A stretch of 64,000 nt of DNA from Limnanthes douglasii subsp. nivea (taxonomy: Eukaryota; Streptophyta; Magnoliopsida; Brassicales; Limnanthaceae): contig JAUPFV010000005.1 of NCBI GenBank assembly GCA_036936605.1, forward strand, positions 58,114,742 through 58,178,741. The letters run 5' to 3'. The notes beneath the pieces were generated by a model. The model did not search any database. It saw only the letters and a list, made by a program, of their open reading frames with translations, and was not told where the DNA came from. Positions 32,745 through 42,789 of the stretch are shown here, piece after piece; the first letter of the stretch is position 1, and every line of letters begins with the position of its first letter. Made by a program: the position numbers and the translations under genes.

Positions 32745-34061
32745 CTGCTTCCAAGAGGTCATCTATCATTTTGTAGTTATTCCTCATATTGAAATTATAA
32801 AAGGGAATATAAGCATTGCGAAACAAACCCGTCATAGCGACCAATTGTTCTATAGGCATCATAATCTTTGAAATCCTTGAGGCTATGATGCAAGTTAGAA
32901 ATTAAAACCAAGAATTGGGGCTATCTTGGCTTGGGCATGACTTGACCAAGCTAAACTATCTCTCTAATTCGGGGTCCAAGGGAAACTCGAGGCCCTAGTT
33001 GTGCACATTGGTGTAAACCAATAGCTCACTAGCCGTAAAGTTCATCAAAGTTTCTTTGGATTAGGGTAGACTGAATCTAACTGAATCAAGGAATCTCTAT
33101 TTAGCTCAAATCCACTCCAGTTCGTGTTCCTAGAAATATATATAGGATATTTTTCTAAGCCCAAAAGATACTTGACACTAACCTTGGTAAAGTTAGACCC
33201 TACTTATCCGCCAAGAGACTAAGAAATCGGCTCAGATTCTTTTGAGGACTTTATCTTTGCCCTTATCATCACCCACTTGTGGGGCCTTTGAATTTGTTTA
33301 CCTTGTTGGATTCAGAGTTTACCCAGTCTCACCAGATATCCAAAGAGGGGTATTTTCTCCATTATCTTCCATGATTTGTGGTCTTTGTTCAAAAGGTCCA
33401 TTGGGCTGGGTATTCCGGTTTTGCCTCTATATGTTAACCTAGATGAGAGTTTGGTAACCATGGTTTCTCCTTCCATGATCAGAAGTTATGCTGAGGTACT
33501 TTTAGTAAATGTGAGCGGTCCGGTTAGCTTAGTTGGTGTAGAAAGATTATATTTTCTTTAGTTTTTTAACTCTGCGCGGAGTACTCTCATAATATTCAGC
33601 CCTATAACTATGAAAGTTGAGGAACTTTAATGACTGGTGGCCCCTCGGGTTTGGTATGACTTAATTTACAGAGAAGTATGACTAGATGATGTGAACGATT
33701 GGGCAATAGAGGTAGATTCATAAGAAATGCCATGCTTATTGTAAGGGTAACCCCCCCCCCCCCCCTTCCCTCCCCCGTATTCTGTAGAATGAGTTATAAC
33801 AACTTTACCAGGAGAGGAAGGTAATCCAGCAACAGCTCTTGGTTTCTTTTTATCTTCTTCTAATTTGGATAAATTAAGAGAACCACCTTTAATTAGAGTG
33901 TTCTTGGCTGTATACATATAAACCCTAAAAAACACCAGAAATAGTGATTTACGGTGGCTAATGTAAAGGGAGAAAGAGAAATTTTGTTTGAAATGAACTA
34001 AAAGCTTAAGAAAAATATTTTCTTTATCTAGATAAAGGCTAAGAAATGTTTGAGTTCCCAA
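32745..34061 (-). pseudogene. aORF remnant of E2
   Basis: Aligns with E1 at about 3250-4500. Only part of the core is left: the segment equivalent to MEQLAVVTGF and the FYYFNTGN stretch (32880-32760), the KWGFPNS-equivalent region (33130-33060), and the start region MYTAKNTLIKGG with KLEEDKKKPRAVAGLPSSPG (about 33910-33790). Many stops. The C-terminal coiled coil and the intron region have been lost by deletion to the left. The start region is what was amplified in the adjacent array. Confidence 0.7.
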
Positions 34062-37000
34062 GAGGGATAAGAATCGACAGCTAGGGGGCTATATAAGAGT
34101 CTAACTATTTCTCTCTTTTGATTGGATGGTTTTACCTATGGTAAAATAAGTTGGTGGGTCCAATAAAAAATTGACATGTGTTTCAAAAAGTAACTAGTGA
34201 AAAATTGTGACATTTGGGCAATAACCATTGTTAAATAAACTGTTCAGAAATTGTTCGGATATATTAGCTCTCCTGAAATACTTCTGAGAGAGTTAAGAGG
34301 GCTAGATGATAGGGTCGAATTTGCCTCTATATGTTAACCTAGATGAGAGTTTGGTAACCATGGTTTCTCTTTCCATGATCAGAAGTTATGGTGAGGGATT
34401 TTCAGTATATGTGAGCGGTCCGGTTAGCTTAGTTGGTGTAGAAAGATTATATTTTCTTTAGTCTTGTAACTCTGTGCGGAGTACTCTCATTAATATTCAG
34501 CCATATAACTATGAAAGTTGAGAAACTTTAATGACTGGTGGCCCCTCAGGTTTGGGATGACTTAATTTACAGAGAAGTATGACTAGATGATATGAACGAT
34601 TGGGCAATAGAGGTAGATTCAGAAGAAATTCCATGCCTATTGTAAGGGTAACCCCCCCCCCCCCCTTCCCTCCCCCGTATTCTGTAGAATGAGTTATAAC
34701 AACTTTACCAGGAGAGGAAGGTAATCCAGTAACAGCTCTTGGTTTCTTTTTATCTTCTTCTAATTTGGATAAATTAAGCGAACCACCTTTAGTTAGAGTG
34801 TTCTTGGCTGTATACATATAAACCCTAAAAAACACCGGAAATAGTGATTTACGGTGGCTAATGTAAAGGGAGAAAGAGAATTTTTTTTGAAATGAACTAA
34901 AAGCTTAAGAAAACTACTTTCTTTATCTAGATAAAGGCTAAGAAACGTTTGAGTTCCCAAGAGGGATGAGAATCGACAGCTAGGGGGCTATCTAGGAGTC
35001 TAACTATTTCTCTCTTTTGATTGGATGGTTTTACCTATGGTAAAATAAGTTGGTGGGTCCAATAAAAAATTGACATGTGTTTCAAAAAGTAACTAGTGAA
35101 AAATTGTGACATTTGGGTAATAACCATTGTTAAATAAACTGTTCAGAAATTGTTCGGATATATTAGCTCTCCTGAAATACTTCTGAGAGAGTTAAGAAGG
35201 CTAGATAATAGGGTCGAATTTGCCTCTATATGTTAACCTAGATGAGAGTTTGGTAACCATGGTTTCTCCTTCCATGATCAGAACTTATGGTGAGGGATTT
35301 TCAGTAAATGTGAGCAGTCCGGTTAGCTTAGTTGGTGTAGAAAGATTATATTTTCTTTAGTCTTGTAACTCTGCGCGGAGTGCTCTCATTAATATTCAGC
35401 CATATAACTATGAAAGTTGAGGAACTTTAATGACTGGTGGCCCCTCGGGTTTGGGATGACTTAATTTAAAGAGAAGTATGACTAGATGATGTGAACGATT
35501 GGGAAATAGAGGTAGATTCAGAAGAAATGCCATGCTTATTGGAAGGGTAACCCCCCCCCTTTCCCTCCCCCGTATTCTGTAGAATGAGTTATAACAACTT
35601 TACCAGGAGAGGAAGGTAATCCAGCAACAGCTCTTGGTTTCTTTTTATCTTCTTCTAATTTGGATAAATTAAGCGAACCACCTTTAATTAGAGTGTTTTT
35701 GGCTGTATACATATAAATCTCAAAAAACACCGGAAATAGTGATTTAAGGTGGCTAATGTAAAGGGAGAAAGAGAAATTTTGTTTGAAATGAACTAAAAGC
35801 TTAAGAAAAATACTTTCTTTATCTAGACAAAGCCTAAGAAACGTTTGAGTTCCCAAGAGGGATGAGAATCGACAGCTAGGGGGCTATATAGGAGTCTAAC
35901 TATTTTTCTCTTTTGATTGGATGGTTTTACCTATGGTAAAATAAGTTGGTGGGTCCAATAAAAAATTGACATGTGTTTCAAAAAGTAACTAGTGAAAAAT
36001 TGTGACGTTTGGGTAATAACCGTTGTTAAATAAACTGTTCAGAAATTGTTCGGATATATTAGCTCTCCTGAAATACTTCTGAGAGAGTTAAGAGGGCTAG
36101 ATGATAGGGTCGAATTTGCCTCTATATGTTAACCTAGATGAGAGTTTGGTAACCATGGTTTCTCCTTCCATGATCAGAAGTTATGGTGAGGGATTTTCAG
36201 TAAATGTGAGTGGTCCGGTTAGCTTAGTTGGTGTAGAAAGATTATATTTTCTTTAGTCTTGTAACTCTGCGCGGAGTACTCTCATTAATATTCATCCATA
36301 TAACTAATGACTGGTGGCCCCTCGGGTTTGGGATGACTTAATTTACAGAGAAGTATGACTAGATGATGTGAACGATTGGGTAATAGAGGTAGATTCAGAA
36401 GAGATGTCATGCTTATTGTAAGGGTAACCCCCCCCCCCCTCCCCTTTCCCTCCCCCGTATTCTGTAGAATGAGTTATAACAACTTTACCAGGAGAGGAAG
36501 GTAATCCAGCAACAGCTCTTGGTTTCTTTTTATCTTATTCTAATTTGGATGAATTAAGCGAACCACCTTTAATTAGAGTGTTCTTGGCTGTATACATATA
36601 AACCCTAAAAAACACCGGAAATAGTGATTTACGGTGGCTAATGTAAAGGGAGAAAGAGAAATTTTGTTTGAAATAAACTAAAAGCTTAAGAAAAATACTT
36701 TCTTTATCTAGATAAAGGCTAAGAAACGTTTGAGTTCCCAAGAGGGATGAGAATCGACAGCTAGGGGGCTATATAGGAGTCTAACTATTTCCCTCTTTTG
36801 ATTGGATGGTTTTACCTATGGTAAAATAAGTTTGTGGGTCCAATAAAAAATTGACATGTGTTTCAAAAAGTAACTAGTGAAAAATTATGATATTTGGGTA
36901 ATAACGATTGTTAAATAAACTGTTCAGAAATTGTTCGAATATATTAGCTCTCCTGAAATTCTTCTGAGAGAGTTAAGGGGGCTAGATGATAGGGTCAAAT

Positions 37001-39975
37001 TTGCCTCTATATCTTAACCTAGATGAGAGTTTGGTAACCATGGTTTCTCCTTCCATGATCAGAAGTTATGGTGAGGGATTTTCAGTAAATGTGAGCGGTC
37101 CGGTTAGCTTAGTAGGTGTAGAAAGATTATATTTTCTTTAGTCTTGTAACTCTGCGCGGAGTACTCTCATTAATATTCAGCCATATAACTATGAACGTTG
37201 AGGAACTTTAATGATTGGTGGCCCCTCGGGTTTGGGATGACTTAATTTACAGAGAAGTATGACTAGATGATGTGAACGATTGGGCAATAGAGTAGACTCA
37301 GAAGAAATGCCATGCTTATTGTAAGGGTAACCCCCCCCCCCTCCATCCCCCGTATTGTAGAATGAGTTATAACAACTTTACCAGGAGAGGAAGGTAATCC
37401 AGCAACAACTTTTGGTTTCTTTTTATCTTCTTCTAATTTGGATAAATTAAGCGAACCACCTTTGATTAGACTGTTCTTGGCTGTATACATATAACCCCTA
37501 AAAACACCGGAAATAGTGATTTACGGTGGCTAATGTAAAGGGAGAAAGAGAAATTTTGTTTGAAATGAACTAAAAGCTTAAGAAAAATACTTTCTTTATC
37601 TAGATAAAGGCTAAGAAACGTTTGAGTTCCCAAGAGGGATGAGAATCGACAGCTAGGGGGCTATATAGGAGTCTAACTATTTCTCTCTTTTGATTGAATG
37701 GTTTTACCTATGGTAAATTAAGTTGGTGGGTCCAATAAAAAATTTACATGTGTTTCAAAAAGTAACTAGTGAAAAATTGTGACATTTGGGTAATAACCGT
37801 TGTTAAATAAATTGTACAGAAATTGTTCGAATATATTAGCTCTCTTGAAATACTTCTGAGAGAGTTAAGAGGGCTAGATGATAGGGTCGAATTTGCCTCT
37901 ATATGTTAACCTAGATGAGAGTTTGGTAACCATGGTTTCTCCTTCCATGATCAGAAGTTATGGTGAGGGATTTTCAGTAAATGTGAGCGGTCCGGTTAGC
38001 TTAGTTGGTGTAGAAAGATTATATTTTCTTTAGTCCTGTAACTCTGCGCGGAGTACTCTCATTAATATTTAGCCATATAAATATGAAAGTTGAGGAACTT
38101 TAATGACTAGTGGCCCCTCGGGTTTGGGATGACTTAATTTACAGAGAAGTATGACTAGATGATGTGAACGATTGGGCAATAGAGGTAGATTCAGAAGAAA
38201 TGCCATGCTTATTGGAAGGGTAACCCCCCTCCCTTTCCCTCCCCCGTATTCTGTAGAATGAGTTATAACAACTTTACCAGGAGAGGAAGGTAATCCAGCA
38301 ACAGCTCTTTGTTTCTTTTTATCTTCTTCTAATTTGGATAAATTAAGCGAACCACCTTTAATTAGAGTGTTCTTGGCTGTATACATATAAATCCTAAAAA
38401 ACACCGGAAATAGTGATTTAAGGTGGCTAATGTAAAGGGAGAAAGAGAAATTTTGTTTGAAATGAACTAAAAGCTTAAGAAAACTACTTTCTTTATCTAG
38501 ATAAAGGCTAAGAAACGTTTGAGTTCCCAAGAGGGATGAGAATCGACAGCTAGGGGGCTATATAGTAGTCTAACTATTTCTCTATTTTGATTGGATGGTT
38601 TTACCTATGGTAAAATAAGTTGGTGGGTCCAATAAAAAATTGACATGTGTTTCAAAAAGTAACTAGTGAAAAATTGTGACATTTGGGTAATAACCATTGT
38701 TAAATAAACTGTTCAAAAATTGTTCGAATATATTAGCTCTCCTGAAATACTTCTGAGAGAGTTAAGAGGGCTAGATGATAGGGTCGAATTTGCCTCTATA
38801 TGTTAACCAAGATGAGAGTTTGGTAACCATGGTTTCTCCTTCCATGATCAGAAGTTATGGTGAGGGATTTTCAGTAAATGTGAGCGGTCCGGTTAGCTTA
38901 GTTGGTGTAGAAAGATTATATTTTCTTTAGTCTTGTAACTCTGCACGGAGTACTCTAATTAATATTCAGCCATATAACTATGAAAGTTGAGGAACTTTAA
39001 TGACTGGTGGCCCCTCGGGTTTGGGATGACTTAATTTACAGAGAAGTATGACTAGATGATGTGAACGATTGGGCAATAGAGGTAGATTTAGAAGAAATGC
39101 CATGCTTATTGTAAGGGTAACCCCCCCCCCCCCCCTTCCCTCCCCCGTATTCTGTAGAATGAGTTATAACAACTTTACCAGGAGAGGAAGGTAATCCAGC
39201 AACAACTCTTGGTTTCTTTTTATCTTCTTCTAATTTGGATAAATTAAGCGAACCACCTTTAATTAGAGTGTTCTTGGCTGTATACATATAAACCCTAAAA
39301 AACACCGGAAATAGTGATTTACGGTGGCTAATGTAAAGGGAGAAATAGAAATTTTGTTTAAAATGAACTAAAATCTTAAGAAAAATACTTTCTTTATCTA
39401 GATAAAGGCTAAGAAACGTTTGAGTTCCCAAGAGGGATGAGAATCGACAGCTAGGGGGCTATATAGTAGTCTAACTATTTCTCTATTTTGATTGGATGGT
39501 TTTACCTATGGTAAAATAAGTTGGTGGGTCCAATAAAAAATTGACATGTGTTTCAAAAAGTAACTAGTGAAAAATTGTGACATTTGGGTAATAACCATTG
39601 TTAAATAAACTGTTCAAAAATTGTTCGAATATATTAGCTCTCCTGAAATACTTCTGAGAGAGTTAAGAGGGCTAGATGATAGGGTCGAATTTGCCTCTAT
39701 ATGTTAACCTAGATGAGAGTTTGGTAACCATGGTTTCTCCTTCCATGATCAGAAGTTATGGTGAGGGATTTTCAGTAAATGTGAGCGGTCCGGTTAGCTT
39801 AGTTGGTGTAGAAAGATTATATTTTCTTTAGTCTTGTAACTCTGCGCGGAGTACTCTCATTAATATTTAGCCATATAACTATGAAAGTTGAGGAACTTTA
39901 ATGACTAGTGGCCCCTCGGGTTTGGGATGACTTAATTTACAGAGAAGTATGACTAGATGATGTGAACGATTGGAC
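33421..39975 (+). repeat. Tandem array of ~0.9-kb monomers (satellite-like), seven full plus one partial
   Basis: Monomers begin with TTGCCTCTATATGTTAACC (one reads ATCTTAACC) at 33421, 34321, 35220, 36116, 37001, 37893, 38790 and 39691; periods are 900, 899, 896, 885, 892, 897 and 901. The last is cut at 39975. Each contains, on minus, the start of the gypsy aORF (MYTAKNTLIKGG to VVITHST) and sequence upstream of it. Differences include an 18-bp deletion in the fourth and poly-C lengths of 15, 14, 9, 12, 11, 6 and 15. Shared variants between the last three suggest recent exchange. E1 has the same sequence once (3969-4828), so the array arose in the E2 lineage. Confidence 0.97.
33751..33765. 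repeat. Poly-C tract of the first monomer (recurs in each)
   Basis: 15 C followed by TTCCCTCCCCC. Equivalent tracts are at 34652, 35551, 36428, 37331, 38224 and 39121, with lengths from 6 to 15. On minus it reads as the Gly-rich part of the aORF start, so each length change alters the frame. The other strand is G-rich with several G runs. Confidence 0.9.
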
Positions 39976-40067
39976 ATATAGTTCTAAATTGATCCTCTAA
40001 CTTTACAATTTGTTATAAGAAGTTTTATTCTTTACATTTCAGTCCTCAAAGTTTCATTTCCTTATCA
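39976..40067 (-). mobile_element. Truncated 3' LTR of the gypsy end in U1
   Basis: The last 92 bases of the 317-bp LTR, ending CTTATCA at 40067. The missing left part begins exactly where the 0.9-kb array stops (join ACATA|GTTCTAAATT). It marks the junction between the array and the large tandem repeat. Confidence 0.85.
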
Positions 40068-40069
40068 GT

Positions 40070-40080
40070 AGCCCCCTTAG
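40070..40080 (-). promoter_or_regulatory. Polypurine tract of the gypsy 3' end (U1; also 48491 and 57366)
   Basis: On minus, CTAAGGGGGC two bases before the LTR start TGATA(C/A). It identifies the LTR as a 3' LTR of a minus-strand element, matching the orientation of G2. Confidence 0.7.
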
Positions 40081-40109
40081 TTCTCATGTATGTAAATGAA
40101 TGAGAACTA

Positions 40110-40320
40110 ACTAGCCTCGAACATATTCAGAGGTGAAGAAAATCCCCTTATCTATAATCTGAAGTGCTTCTAATAGGTTGTTATACCATAATTTATGTCA
40201 AATGCATCGAATATATTCATAGGTGAATAAAGACCTTTTAACGATAATTCGAATGGCTTTAGAGATGCTGTTTCACTTTAATTTCTGGCTTACACATCGA
40301 ATTATTTTAATAAAAAATAT
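40110..40320 (+). repeat. ~91-bp imperfect direct repeats next to the LTR
   Basis: CCTCGAACATATTCAGAGGTGAAG at 40114, restated as CATCGAATATATTCATAGGTG at 40206 and a decayed ATCGAATTATTTT at 40297. Same in U2 (48535) and U3 (57410). It lies between the 3' LTR and the antisense ORF, a position likely to hold the aORF promoter. Confidence 0.65.
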
Positions 40321-40695
40321 TTTCCTCATATCAAGATTTGAAGAAGCAACGAAGTACATAGTGGCACTCTAGATACTCAGTCTATCTCTTGACAAATAAT
40401 GACAACATTGACAGTAGGTCTGCCACTAGGCTCTCATAGCGTGACACGCATTCGATCCCTATCTATGTAACCGCTTCAAATTCTGCCCAATCACTGTTCA
40501 CCTCTTCCACTTCTCAATACTTCTTTTCTCTTCTTATACATAACACTGCGGGCCATTGTTTGTTTCACATAGAAAATTCCTTACGAGAGAAACTGCAAAA
40601 GTTAAAAATTTCTTTGCTATCTTCAACAGCTTCTTCAATCGATTGGCTACTTTCACCGAAAAATTCAAATTTTTTGTTCCATATTCAACTAGTTT

Positions 40696-41200
40696 ATGAG
40701 AAAACATCCAAAGCCTAGAAGATCGAAATCCATAATTCCCAAAAAACCTAAATCTTCAAAATCAGATAACAATGTCTTCAGCGTTTAAGACTACCTCTGT
40801 ATTAGTGAAAGGGCATACGAATACAGATCAACTGGATTAATAAGCAACGCTCTTCTTGGCTTGTCTACAAAGATAATATACTGCAGTAGCTTTGATCATT
40901 TCAAAAATCCTGTTTTTTCACCTTCTCATCTCAGAGAAGAAAGCCAATCATCAAAAACTCGAATACCAAAATCACCTCGAATCTCACCCTCCCTTACTGG
41001 ATCATCATCTCGAATTAGTCGCAAAGTAAGAAAATCCTCCTCGAAAAATTCTGAAGAGACTCCTTCCTTAACGAACCTTCTAAAAACTTATCCTCGTCGA
41101 ACTCCGAGAAAAAAAAAATACTTTTATAGCAACGGGAGATGATGTCGACGTCACCTCAAATCCATCAACCACTTCTCTTCCCCTGAGGGAGATTGTTGAA
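40696..41200 (+). pseudogene. aORF 5' end in U1
   Basis: The ATG at 40696 opens MRKHPKPRRSKSIIPKKPKS, strongly basic and nuclear-localisation-like. One TAA follows after FSV, then the same frame continues DYLCISERAYEYRSTG, YCSSFDHFKNPVFSPSHL and SGSSSRISRK-like Ser-rich sequence to 41142, where a lengthened A run shifts the frame. The later part matches G2 from 18410. Sequence similar to G2 stops near 41245, at the join to the hAT-like segment. This is the only place where the N-terminus of this aORF type is preserved. Confidence 0.65.
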
Positions 41201-41275
41201 ACAACGAATCGGCTCAAAATAATCCCTCAAACGATCCTCCTCAACTTATGTACGAAATCTAGAGATAGATTTGAT

Positions 41276-41632
41276 GTTGAATATGTGTATCAAATTAATT
41301 CAAATTTCGTCTCAAATTGGTCGGATGTGTGTTTCATGTCGGTTAAAATTTCATGTTTGTTTAACTATCGGGTTTGTATCGGGGGTTGATTGAAATTCTG
41401 TGTCAAACAGATCGGGTTTGTGTCAAACATGTGTTTCGTGTTTCCGTGTTGGTAACAATTTCGTATTAAATAGATCAGATTCGCATCCAATAGGTTGTTA
41501 ATAGGTCAAGTTCGTCTATTTAAACTTAACATAAAGTTTGAATTGTGTCGGATTATTATTCACGTGTTTTAAAATTCTGATTGATCAAACCTAATACAAA
41601 CACGACCCGGAACCAAACATTGACAACCTAAA
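41276..41632. mobile_element. Right half of hAT-like element, truncated (U1)
   Basis: Matches 7718-8039 of U0 and ends TTGACAACCTA. The left half is missing because the unit junction lies at about 41275. The AT-rich stretch to 41900 matches U0 8040-8310. U2: 50153-50508; U3: 58575-58950, which also has a 24-bp tandem duplication near 58730. Confidence 0.6.
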
Positions 41633-41986
41633 TATAATTAATATTTTTTCCCTAGATCTATGTATATATTTCTTAAAATGTTTATTCCAAAAGTATTTGT
41701 TTTTTCTCATTATTTTATTATTAGTATTTTTTTTATCCATGAGATTATAACTATTTTTCATATCCATATAATATTATATAATATAATATATAATTTATTT
41801 AATATTTTTTATAACAAAATAAAAATAAAATATTAAAAAAAACACAAAACAATCCTAAATCGAATAGCGGTTGGAATTTAAATTAAAACCAAATGAAATC
41901 TAAACAAAATGTCAAAATTAAATGTTGAAATCTAAATTAAAACAAAAAAAACAAAAACAAAACAACTTATAAAAAAAATGTACATG

Positions 41987-42158
41987 CCCCCAAGGGATAG
42001 CCGAGTTGGTTGAGTAAGACGTGCTTGTGACCAAAGGACATGGGTTCGAGTCCCTCTACATACGCTTTCTCGGCTAAGCCTGTCACCTTGTGTGTTTTAC
42101 CTTCTGGTTTGGTTTGCATGCTATTGCGTCAGACTGAGGGTTTACCCCGGAAAAATAA
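41987..42158 (+). mobile_element. SINE-A, tRNA-derived (U1)
   Basis: Box A TAGCCGAGTTGG (41998-42009) and box B GGTTCGAGTCC (42043-42053), spaced like RNA polymerase III promoters, then a body with GCTTTCTCGGCTAAGCCTGTC and GGGTTTACCCCGG, ending in an A-rich tail. Not a working tRNA: the 5' and 3' ends do not pair as an acceptor stem. Confidence 0.85.
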
Positions 42159-42522
42159 ATTACATTAAAACAAATCAAATTATAATATATTTTGTCTATT
42201 TATTTTATAAATAAATTATATTCTATTTAAATATAAACAAATGTGTTATTTTTATATTATTACTAGAAAGACAACTCAAAATAAGCAAGATCTCTTGCAG
42301 CTTTCCTTACTATAAGCACAAAATATCTCGATGAAAACATTAAAAGTTTCCTTGATAAAATACAAATTTTTTTTTTATCTTTTACCGGGGACATGTTCGG
42401 TCTCTCTAGTCTATGCAGTATCCAGTTGAATATTTTTTTATGATTCATTTTTATGTTTTTAATTAATGTTCAATTATATTGTTGAATGAGGAGATTCCAA
42501 TGTTCTTTCAGTGAAAGCTTGA

Positions 42523-42768
42523 TGTTGTTATGAAGCCCAAGTTCATGGTGCACGCAATGGATTTAACTTATATTATAAATACGATAGCCATGCATATTTT
42601 TACATGCTTTCCTGATTGGCGACTAGAATCTTTTTTGGGTATAAAAACAACCGATAAAGATTCTAGCCGCAACTAGAAAAGCATGTAAATAAATACGTGA
42701 CCATTATATTTACCGCATAAATTGATAACAACCAATGAGTGCACCATGAAGTTGGACTTTATAACAAA
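42523..42768. repeat. Long imperfect hairpin (U1)
   Basis: Left arm 42523-42637 and right arm 42651-42768 are inverted copies of about 115 bp, with TTGTTATGAAGCCCAAG facing CAACTTCATGGTGCAC-type partners, and GACTAGAATCTT facing AAAGATTCTAGCC around a 13-base loop (GGGTATAAAAACA). Present at 51399-51644 and 59869-60116 in U2 and U3 and absent from U0. The right arm touches the HSP70 3' end. Confidence 0.8.
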
Positions 42769-42789
42769 AGAAGATAAACTTTTGTTTCC

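Noticed and set aside
33421..39975. CRISPR-like or assembly-duplicated array
   Set aside because: The repeats are ~0.9 kb without short unique spacers. Monomers differ by substitutions, an 18-bp deletion and poly-C length, so they are not one sequence copied by the assembler.
41987..42060. tRNA gene in SINE-A and SINE-B heads
   Set aside because: Both polymerase III boxes are present, but the acceptor-stem halves do not pair and a conserved 3' body follows, so these are tRNA-derived SINEs.
42263..42448. 61-residue minus frame (also 59608) ending near the hairpin
   Set aside because: Not recognised, altered by indels between U copies, no family motif; left as noncoding.
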